Below, in pieces: positions 1-5,402 of a stretch of 6,270 nt of DNA. The position numbers were made by a program, and so were the translations under genes. A model generated the notes under the pieces. The model searched no databases, was not told the DNA's origin, and worked only from the letters and a program-made list of their open reading frames with translations. The number at the start of each line of letters is the position of its first letter. The first letter of the stretch is position 1. The DNA comes from Bacteroidota bacterium (GTDB lineage Bacteria > Bacteroidota > Bacteroidia > Chitinophagales > Chitinophagaceae). Where the stretch lies: the NCBI GenBank assembly GCA_021780705.1, contig JAJXYG010000029.1, forward strand, positions 1 through 6,270. Reading direction: 5' to 3'.

Positions 1-252
1 GAACGCCGCCATATCGGCCGCCGCGGGAAGCGATTACGCGAACGCAAAGCTCTATTTCCTTAACGCCATCTCGAAGCTCAAGGGCGCCCAGTCCCAGCCC
101 TCCGTCCGCCTCCGTCAGTGCCATCACGGTGCGCGTGGATGCGCAGGCGAAGCGCCGTCCGATCAACCCGATGGTCTACGGGCTTTGCTATGCCGGGGAA
201 CACGCGGATGCGCTCAACTGCCCCGTCAACCGGCTGGGCGGCAACAGGCTGA
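1..252 (+). pseudogene. GH44-like glycoside hydrolase fragment, frameshifted, truncated at both ends
   Basis: This is a GC-rich coding fragment open at the left edge. Bases 2-106 read cleanly in one frame (NAAISAAAGSDYANAKLYF, then ISKLKGAQSQPSV), and bases 114-252 read in the next frame (ITVRVDAQAKRRPINPMVYG ... CPVNRLGGNR). Both halves have strongly GC-biased third positions, as expected of real coding DNA. The second half resembles the start of the GH44 (endoglucanase/xyloglucanase) catalytic domain, where families show a 'V-D-x-x-x-x-x-x-P-I-S-P-x-I-Y-G' strand followed by 'N-R-x-G-G-N'. That match is from memory of the family, not from a search. Removing one copy of a 10-bp repeat (99-118) restores one continuous frame. 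The expected continuation after GGN (T-R-Y-N-W) is absent, so the gene stops at the junction near 252. The catalytic residues lie beyond the break and cannot be seen. Secreted polysaccharide degradation is likely for the parent protein but is inference. Confidence 0.5.
99..118 (+). repeat. 10-bp tandem duplication causing a frameshift
   Basis: CCTCCGTCCG (99-108) is followed directly by CCTCCGTCAG (109-118), nine of ten bases identical. Ten bases shift the frame by one, and the coding frame changes at exactly this place. With one copy removed the translation runs GAQSQPSVSAITVRVDAQ without a break. This could be a true slippage mutation or an assembly or sequencing error. Confidence 0.7.
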
Positions 253-273
253 TTCCTCTACGCGCGCGACTGA
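244..273. other. Probable chimeric junction or recombination breakpoint
   Basis: Left of here the DNA is GC-rich (about 65%) and codes on the plus strand for a GH44-like protein. Right of here it is clearly less GC-rich and codes on the minus strand for an Asp-box protein. The GH44-like match stops after GGNR (about 246-252). The minus-strand protein stops making family sense after VLVGGKD (about 273), ending QSRA and a stop at 258-260. About 20 bases (253-272) fit neither side. No insertion sequence, attachment site or known adaptor is recognisable. Confidence 0.65.
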
Positions 274-1640
274 TCTTTGCCACCCACCAGGACCTGGTTG
301 CCATTCCAGACTGCGGTTTGCTGATCTGCATGGACATAACTCAGGGAACTGCCCACCCAGGTGGATACCTGGGTCCAGGTAGCCCCTCCGTCGGAACTGA
401 GGTAGCAGTTAAGGCCTCCGGCCAGTACGTGCTGGTCATTGGCAGGATCGACCGCCAGGGCCATGTTGTACCAGGCCTGACCACTGCTGAGGTCATTGGT
501 GCCTGACGCCGCTGGGGGAGAAGTGGTGGTGGCAGCCCAATTGGCGCCGCCGTCCGTGGATTTATAAATTTGAGGGGTTTGATAGGAAGAATTGGAAGGC
601 AGGACATACACGGTATTGGAGGAAACGGCCAGTTCACAATTGTACTGCACATTCGGGAACGGGGTTACCGGTGCAGTCCATGTCGAAGGGGTTACGGTAG
701 CCGGTGAGTCCGTATACCGGTATCCGGGGTTGGGTTTGTTATTATAACCACAGATGATATGCAACCTGCCTGTACTGCTCAGTTTCATGTCGGTGACATT
801 GGCCGTGAGCCCCGAAGGGGTGATATTGGTCCAGGTAGCTCCCCCGTCCGTGGACCTTTCTATCCCGGCCAGGTTGCTGCCAATACAGGCCACATAAACA
901 TTGCCCAGGGAATCGCAGATGACCTTGGAGACATTGTAGAAACTGGTGGTAGAAGCCAGTTGCGTCCAGGTAACCCCGTGGTCCGTGCTTTTCCAAACGC
1001 CCTGTCCCCGCACGGCATCCAGGTTGAATGATTTTTCCCCGGTGCCAAAATAAAGGGTGTCTTTACCCGCACCCAGCGGATCCTGGCAAATACTGCTGAC
1101 GGCAAGGTCCGCAAAAAAGTCATTGACGGGAGTCCAGGTGGCTGGTGAGGCGGAAATATCACTGGTCTTCCATAGACCGCCATCCATCCCGCCCACCCAG
1201 ACGGTATGATAGGAGGGATCGGAAAGATCTACCCAGATGGCCCGCATCCTTCCGCTGGCCATCCCGTTTCCGGCGCGGATGTTACCATCGCTGGGGCCTA
1301 CGGTGTCACTATTGGGACCCCGTTCGGTCCATGAAAGAGAGGCGGTGCCTGCGGGAGTGGTCAGGTCTGACCGGCGAAGCGAGATCAACCTTTTATAGGC
1401 TGCAATCAACCGGGCCTTGGGGATATACCCCAGTTTGATGTCACGGGTATTTTCAAATTCCATTTCCTGGGCCGCCTTAATTCCATCCTCGTCGGTAGCC
1501 TCATCGGGGTCATGGTCTGAAACGGCCTGGGCCATAATCCGGTGCGTGTGGATTACCTGATGGGTTACGGTAGTGCTTCCCTTCCAGAAAAAAAGGACTA
1601 CCATGCCCACCACCAAAATCAGTAAGTAATTGATTTTCAT
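258..1640 (-). CDS. BNR/Asp-box repeat (beta-propeller) envelope or secreted protein, C-terminus lost
   Basis: The start chosen is ATG at 1640, because it opens a hydrophobic N-terminal segment (MKINYLLILVVGMVVLFFW) and has AGGA six bases upstream; an in-frame start at 1742 adds only a charged, implausible leader. The visible product is 460 residues. A membrane anchor or signal segment (1-20) is followed by a charged region and then WTERGPNSDTVGP (about 104-116) and SGRMRAIWVD, the usual opening of Bacteroidota propeller proteins. Asp-box motifs (S-x-D-x-G-x-T-W) stand at about 218-225 (STDHGVTW), 263-270 (STDGGATW), 361-368 (STDGGANW) and 415-422 (SSDGGATW). YVHADQQ (about 435-441) is also typical of these proteins. 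Asp-box propellers occur in sialidases, sortilin-like and many uncharacterised secreted proteins, so no enzyme activity can be assigned. Homologues are usually much longer and often end in a type IX secretion sorting domain. Here the last few residues (QSRA) look foreign, and the real C-terminus was lost at the junction. Confidence 0.8.
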   Translation of the reverse strand: MKINYLLILVVGMVVLFFWKGSTTVTHQVIHTHRIMAQAVSDHDPDEATDEDGIKAAQEMEFENTRDIKLGYIPKARLIAAYKRLISLRRSDLTTPAGTASLSWTERGPNSDTVGPSDGNIRAGNGMASGRMRAIWVDLSDPSYHTVWVGGMDGGLWKTSDISASPATWTPVNDFFADLAVSSICQDPLGAGKDTLYFGTGEKSFNLDAVRGQGVWKSTDHGVTWTQLASTTSFYNVSKVICDSLGNVYVACIGSNLAGIERSTDGGATWTNITPSGLTANVTDMKLSSTGRLHIICGYNNKPNPGYRYTDSPATVTPSTWTAPVTPFPNVQYNCELAVSSNTVYVLPSNSSYQTPQIYKSTDGGANWAATTTSPPAASGTNDLSSGQAWYNMALAVDPANDQHVLAGGLNCYLSSDGGATWTQVSTWVGSSLSYVHADQQTAVWNGNQVLVGGKDQSRA

Positions 1641-1646
1641 AAAGGA

Positions 1647-1650
1647 TCCT
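1647..1650 (-). promoter_or_regulatory. Shine-Dalgarno-like AGGA deciding the start of the Asp-box gene
   Basis: On the minus strand AGGA lies six bases before the ATG at 1640. It supports this start over the in-frame start at 1742. Bacteroidota often do without such sites, so it is supportive only. Confidence 0.5.
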
Positions 1651-1735
1651 GGTATGAATTGCCTCAGGGTTGTCCCTATAAAACTGCGTAATCCCGGAAA
1701 TATTTTACGGGCAGAAATTATTTTGACAGACCTTC

Positions 1736-1761
1736 CCGGCAATTTGCGGAATTTTAGCCGG
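1736..1761. repeat. Imperfect inverted repeat in the divergent intergenic region
   Basis: CCGGC (1736-1740) pairs with GCCGG (1757-1761). Inside it AATT (1741-1744) can pair with AATT (1750-1753), leaving TTA as a bulge on one side. It sits between the divergent Asp-box gene and atpA, about 36 bp upstream of the atpA -33 element. It could be an operator or a chance hairpin; nothing else ties it to a regulator. Confidence 0.25.
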
Positions 1762-1796
1762 AACGGCAGAAAATTTCTTATTTTCAGGGGTGGATT

Positions 1797-1828
1797 TTTG
1801 TTTCTCCCCCTATCTTAATTTACCTTTG
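1797..1828 (+). promoter_or_regulatory. Bacteroidota-type promoter for atpA
   Basis: TTTG at 1797-1800 (the -33 element) and TACCTTTG at 1821-1828 (the -7 element, consensus TAnnTTTG) are separated by 20 bp. This matches the known Bacteroidetes primary sigma factor consensus and spacing. Transcription should start a few bases after 1828, giving a leader of about 20 bases. The leader before the ATG (1835-1853) is A/T-rich with no Shine-Dalgarno sequence, a common arrangement for highly expressed genes in this phylum. Confidence 0.75.
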
Positions 1829-1853
1829 CACCTCGAAAAATTAAATCATTTTT

Positions 1854-3434
1854 ATGGTAGACATTAAGCCAGATGAAATATCCGCGATATTAAAAAGCCA
1901 GCTTACCAATTTCAATGCAGAAGCCAGTTTGGAAGAAGTCGGCACCGTCCTTCAAATCGGGGATGGAATCGCCCGCATCTATGGATTGAACAATGTGAGC
2001 TCCGGGGAACTGGTAGAATTTGAAAACGGGGTGAGGGCCATCGCACTGAACCTGGAAGAAGACAATGTAGGGGTGGTGCTGATGGGGGACAGCGGTGACA
2101 TCAAGGAAGGCGCTACCGTCCGCAGGACCGGAAGGATTGCCTCCATTAAAGTCGGGGATGGATTGGCTGGCCGTGTCATCAATACCCTCGGGGAACCCAT
2201 TGACGGAAAAGGCCCTATTGCCGGTGAACTTTATGAAATGCCGCTGGAGCGTAAGGCACCCGGGGTAATTTTCCGCGAACCGGTAAAACAACCGCTTCAG
2301 ACCGGGATCAAAGCCATTGATGCCATGATTCCAATTGGTCGCGGCCAAAGGGAACTGGTCATCGGAGACCGACAGACCGGTAAGAGTGCCATCTGTATCG
2401 ATACCATCATCAATCAAAAAGAATTTTTTAAAGCCGGTAGCCCGGTATATTGTATTTATGTAGCCATTGGACAAAAAGCTTCCACCATCGCCAATGTGAT
2501 GAAGGTGCTGGAAGACAACGGGGCCATGGAATACACCACGATTGTAGCGGCTTCCGCTTCTGATCCTGCTCCGCAGCAGTTCTATGCACCCTTTGCCGGA
2601 GCGGCCATCGGAGAATTTTTCCGCGATACCGGCCGCAGTGCCCTGATCATCTATGATGACCTGAGCAAGCAGGCAGTTGCCTACCGGGAAGTATCCCTGC
2701 TCCTGAGAAGGCCGCCGGGACGTGAAGCCTACCCCGGAGACGTGTTCTACCTGCACAGTCGCCTGTTGGAAAGGGCTGCCAAGATTATCTCCAAGGATGA
2801 GATCGCCCAAAAAATGAACGACCTGCCTGAAAATATCCGACACCTGGTGAAAGGAGGGGGCTCTCTGACAGCACTTCCGATTATTGAAACACAGGCCGGA
2901 GACGTTTCAGCCTATATTCCTACCAACGTAATTTCCATTACCGACGGACAGATCTTCCTGGAAGGAAACCTGTTTAATTCAGGGATTCGTCCCGCCATCA
3001 ACGTCGGTATTTCTGTAAGCCGTGTGGGTGGAAACGCCCAGATCAAATCCATGAAGAAGGTGGCCGGTACCCTGAAACTCGATCAGGCGCTTTACCGCGA
3101 AATGGAAGCCTTCTCCAAATTCGGGGGAGACCTGGATGCAGCTACCAAGTCCGTACTTGACAAGGGAGCCAGAAACGTGGAAATACTCAAACAGCCTCAG
3201 TTTACCCCCTATCCGGTGGAAAAACAGGTGGCCATCATTTACCTGGGTACCAATGGACTTCTGACCGATGTGCCGGTAAAAAATATCAAGGAATTTGAAG
3301 ATCAGTTCCTCCTGGAAATGGAAAACAAACTTCCCGATGTGCTCGCTGAATTCAGGAAGGGAGTCATTTCTGATGAAGGAATCAAAAAGATGACTGAGCT
3401 GGCTCGCGAAATCATCCCGCAATTCAAATCCTAG
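1854..3434 (+). CDS. atpA: F1F0 ATP synthase subunit alpha
   Basis: This is the non-catalytic nucleotide-binding alpha subunit of the F1 head (alpha3-beta3 hexamer) on the cytoplasmic face of the inner membrane, which couples proton or sodium flow to ATP synthesis. The protein has 526 residues, normal for Bacteroidota AtpA, and appears intact. An N-terminal beta-barrel domain (about 25-95) precedes the nucleotide-binding domain with the Walker A loop GDRQTGKS (171-178) and the Walker B region [12 protein letters not shown] (263-274). The ATPase alpha/beta signature [10 protein letters not shown] (380-389) is followed by the conserved arginine of SRVGG (Arg390), which contacts nucleotide at the beta interface. 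The C-terminal helical domain follows. The segment before GGGSLTALP (about 309-334) is a little longer than in E. coli, as usual in this phylum. The start is supported by the promoter 26 bp upstream. No atpH or atpG adjoins it: upstream lies a divergent gene and downstream a metallopeptidase. The stop is TAG. Confidence 0.98.
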   Translation: MVDIKPDEISAILKSQLTNFNAEASLEEVGTVLQIGDGIARIYGLNNVSSGELVEFENGVRAIALNLEEDNVGVVLMGDSGDIKEGATVRRTGRIASIKVGDGLAGRVINTLGEPIDGKGPIAGELYEMPLERKAPGVIFREPVKQPLQTGIKAIDAMIPIGRGQRELVIGDRQTGKSAICIDTIINQKEFFKAGSPVYCIYVAIGQKASTIANVMKVLEDNGAMEYTTIVAASASDPAPQQFYAPFAGAAIGEFFRDTGRSALIIYDDLSKQAVAYREVSLLLRRPPGREAYPGDVFYLHSRLLERAAKIISKDEIAQKMNDLPENIRHLVKGGGSLTALPIIETQAGDVSAYIPTNVISITDGQIFLEGNLFNSGIRPAINVGISVSRVGGNAQIKSMKKVAGTLKLDQALYREMEAFSKFGGDLDAATKSVLDKGARNVEILKQPQFTPYPVEKQVAIIYLGTNGLLTDVPVKNIKEFEDQFLLEMENKLPDVLAEFRKGVISDEGIKKMTELAREIIPQFKS

Positions 3435-3499
3435 GACGCACTTCGGGAGTTATTGGGGACATTCCATCCTTACTTGTTTTATTGCGGGCGGCAATTATT

Positions 3500-3535
3500 T
3501 GCTGTCTTTCTTAGACGGCAAGACAGGCATATTTT
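3500..3535 (+). terminator. atpA: Probable intrinsic terminator after atpA
   Basis: TGCTGTCTT (3500-3508) can pair with AAGACAGGCA (3520-3529), giving nine base pairs with one bulged G (3527) and an 11-base loop. It is followed by TATTTT. The stem is not very GC-rich, so the call is moderate. A weaker hairpin, ATTGC-GGGCG-GCAAT (3481-3495), followed by TATTT lies just upstream and might act with it. Confidence 0.5.
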
Positions 3536-3536
3536 G

Positions 3537-3544
3537 TACTTTTG
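3537..3544 (+). promoter_or_regulatory. Bacteroidota-type -7 element before the metallopeptidase gene
   Basis: TACTTTTG matches TAnnTTTG exactly and lies ten bases before the ATG at 3555. No clean TTTG stands 19-21 bp upstream; the nearest partial match is TTAG at 3511-3514 (22-bp gap). Transcription from it would begin very close to the first ATG, giving an almost leaderless message, or a leader of about 17 bases if the second ATG (3567) is used. Confidence 0.45.
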
Positions 3545-3554
3545 ATAGAGAAAA

Positions 3555-4262
3555 ATGCCTCTTCCTATGCCGGTTAGCATTGTATTTATTTCCCTGCTTT
3601 TCATGGCCCTTGGCATGGCGGTCCAGTACCGGCTCAAGCGCAAATTTGCTACCTACAGCAAAGTGCCTACCACGAGCGGGCTTAGCGGAAAGGAAGTAGC
3701 TGAAAAAATGCTTCATGACCATGGAATATTTGAGGTCACCGTGGTTTCTGTTCCCGGATTTCTAAGCGACCACTATGACCCGTCAAAAAAAACAGTCAAC
3801 TTAAGTCCCGATGTTTTTGAAGGAAGAAATGTAGCCTCAGCGGCAGTGGCGGCCCATGAATGCGGTCATGCCGTCCAGCATGCAGCAGCATATTCCATGC
3901 TGACCTTCCGGAGTATCCTGGTGCCGGTGGTGCAGGTGAGCAGCAATCTGGCCCAGTGGATTATCCTGATCGGGCTGGGGCTTTTCAGTTTTGGCGGCGG
4001 CAACCCGACCCTCCTGCTGGCAGGAATCATTCTGTTTGGACTTTCTACCTTATTTTCGATTGTGACCCTGCCTGTGGAAATAGATGCTTCCGCAAGGGCG
4101 CTCAAGTGGCTGGATGCTTCCCACCTGACCACGCCAAGCGAGCATGAGCAGGCAAAAGACGCACTGAAATGGGCGGCATTCACCTATGTGATCGCTGCCC
4201 TGGCCTCCATAGCCCTGCTGATTCAGTATATAATGATTTACCAGGGCCGAAGACGAAATTGA
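3555..4262 (+). CDS. YugP-type zinc metallopeptidase, integral membrane
   Basis: The protein (235 residues) matches the size and plan of the YugP/Zn_peptidase_2 family (Pfam PF04298), putative membrane-bound zinc proteases of unknown substrate. The zinc-binding HExxH is HECGH (101-105) within VAAHECGHAVQHA, and Glu175 in LPVEIDASARAL is the likely third ligand. Hydrophobic segments lie at about 5-25, 118-142, 150-173 and 206-228, so the active site sits in a loop between the first and second. The region SGLSGKEVAEKMLHDHGI (41-58) and the GFLSDHYDP (68-76) and LSPDVFEGR (83-91) motifs are characteristic of the family. The start at 3555 follows an A-rich stretch (GAGAAAAATG); ATG at 3567, four codons later, is a possible alternative. 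The gene is probably co-transcribed with the esterase 11 bp downstream. The sequence looks intact and has normal composition for the region. The physiological role is not known. Confidence 0.9.
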   Translation: MPLPMPVSIVFISLLFMALGMAVQYRLKRKFATYSKVPTTSGLSGKEVAEKMLHDHGIFEVTVVSVPGFLSDHYDPSKKTVNLSPDVFEGRNVASAAVAAHECGHAVQHAAAYSMLTFRSILVPVVQVSSNLAQWIILIGLGLFSFGGGNPTLLLAGIILFGLSTLFSIVTLPVEIDASARALKWLDASHLTTPSEHEQAKDALKWAAFTYVIAALASIALLIQYIMIYQGRRRN

Positions 4263-4273
4263 TTAAACGCTAT

Positions 4274-5356
4274 ATGCCCATGTACCAGAGACTTTTTTTG
4301 ATTCCCGCATTGTTTTTGTGGGTCCGCCCCGCTTTTTCCCAGGAAAAATTCATTCCATTTTCAGACAGCCATATTCGTTATGAGGGCAGAATCCCCTACA
4401 CCCGGGATGCGGCAGTACTTACCTGGCCCGGGGTCTCGGTACACCTCAACTTCGTGGGCTCGAAAATCTCGGGGACTTTTCGCGATTCGGATACCTCCAA
4501 TTACTATAACATCATTATTGACCACCGCGTGGTCCGGAAAATGCAGTTTGACACCACCCAAAAGAGCGTGGTCCTGGCCAGCAACCTGCCATGGGGCAGA
4601 CATTCCATAGAAGTGTTCAAGCGCACCGAGTGGGATAAGGGAAGAACCTGGTTTTACGGATTTTCAATCCAGAAGGGCAGCAAGGTCCTTCCCGGGGATC
4701 CGCCGGCCAAAAGAAAGATAGAGTTTTTCGGAAATTCCATTACCTGCGGATATGGGATCAATGATCCGGCCGGAAGTTCCCCCACCGGGTTTTATGAGAA
4801 TAACTATAATGCCTATGATGCGATTACTGCCAGGCATTTTCATGCAGATTATCATTGCACCTCCAAAAGCGGGATAGGGATCATGGTGAGCTGGTTTCCC
4901 CTGATCATGCCTGAAATGTATAACCGGCTGGATCCCACCGATCCGGACAGCAAATGGGATTTTTCGAAGTATACCCCGGATCTGGTCATTATCAATTTGT
5001 TTCAAAATGACTCCTGGATAGTGACCCAGCCGGACAACGCCCAGTTCAAGGCCAGATTTGGTACCAGGGCACCGGATGCCCCATTCATAGAAACCTCCTA
5101 CCGGAATTTTGTTGATACCATCAGCCGGATATACCCCCATGCCACGATCATATGCATGCTGGGTAATATGGATATCACACGCAAAGGATCTCCCTGGCCC
5201 GGCTATGTGAGCAAGGCGGTAGCTTCTTTGCACAATCCGAGGATCCTTACTTTTTTTGAACCTTATAAAAATACACCAGGTCATCCCCGGGTTCCCGAGC
5301 AGGCACAAATGGCAAAAGATCTGATTTCCTTTATCCACAAAAATCTGGGATGGTAA
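4274..5356 (+). CDS. Secreted CE2-type SGNH/GDSL esterase
   Basis: The protein (360 residues) starts with a signal peptide (about 1-22, ending RPAFS before QEKF). A beta-sandwich region (about 25-135, with VHLNFVGSKISGTF) comes next, then an SGNH hydrolase domain. This two-domain plan is that of carbohydrate esterase family 2, which removes acetyl groups from hemicellulose and other glycans. Block I is FFGNSITCGYG, with Ser155 the likely nucleophile; the family more often has GDS, so Asp is replaced by Asn. Block III is NLFQND (Asn245, Asp246) and the catalytic His is probably His337 in TPGHPRVPEQAQMA. The Asp normally two or three residues before this His in other SGNH enzymes is not evident; CE2 enzymes are known that work with a Ser-His pair. 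I chose ATG 4274; ATG 4280, two codons later, is equally possible, and neither has a clear Shine-Dalgarno site. An in-frame ATG at 4169 would overlap the upstream gene by 94 bp and bury the signal peptide. The substrate is inferred from family only. Confidence 0.85.
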   Translation: MPMYQRLFLIPALFLWVRPAFSQEKFIPFSDSHIRYEGRIPYTRDAAVLTWPGVSVHLNFVGSKISGTFRDSDTSNYYNIIIDHRVVRKMQFDTTQKSVVLASNLPWGRHSIEVFKRTEWDKGRTWFYGFSIQKGSKVLPGDPPAKRKIEFFGNSITCGYGINDPAGSSPTGFYENNYNAYDAITARHFHADYHCTSKSGIGIMVSWFPLIMPEMYNRLDPTDPDSKWDFSKYTPDLVIINLFQNDSWIVTQPDNAQFKARFGTRAPDAPFIETSYRNFVDTISRIYPHATIICMLGNMDITRKGSPWPGYVSKAVASLHNPRILTFFEPYKNTPGHPRVPEQAQMAKDLISFIHKNLGW

Positions 5357-5364
5357 TACCCTTA

Positions 5365-5389
5365 CGGATGGGTGGGTAAATCCCGTCCG
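5365..5389 (+). terminator. Hairpin between convergent genes, possible terminator
   Basis: CGGATGGG (5365-5372) pairs with CCCGTCCG (5382-5389): eight pairs including one U-G wobble, with a 9-base loop. It begins nine bases after the esterase stop and lies in the 46-bp gap to the convergent channel gene. No T-run follows on either strand, and on the minus strand the wobble becomes an A-C mismatch, so efficient intrinsic termination is uncertain. Confidence 0.35.
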
Positions 5390-5402
5390 GGGTTGCTGAA
5401 AA

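Noticed and set aside
253..272. Sequencing adaptor or transposon end at the junction
   Set aside because: The bases do not match common adaptor sequences I know, and no terminal inverted repeat or target duplication is visible.
129..506. A plus-strand open frame running from the GH44-like fragment across the junction
   Set aside because: Only bases up to about 252 have coding character in this frame. The rest is antisense to the Asp-box gene, with no family-like sequence.
1641..1742. A longer N-terminus for the Asp-box protein starting at 1742
   Set aside because: It would put a charged, non-conserved stretch before a clear hydrophobic N-terminal segment that has its own AGGA and ATG.
1890..2843. 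A 317-residue open frame on the minus strand inside atpA
   Set aside because: It is a by-product of the base composition of atpA; its translation shows no recognisable domain and atpA itself is unmistakable.
4169..4273. A start for the esterase at 4169
   Set aside because: It would overlap the metallopeptidase gene by 94 bp and bury the signal peptide inside the protein.
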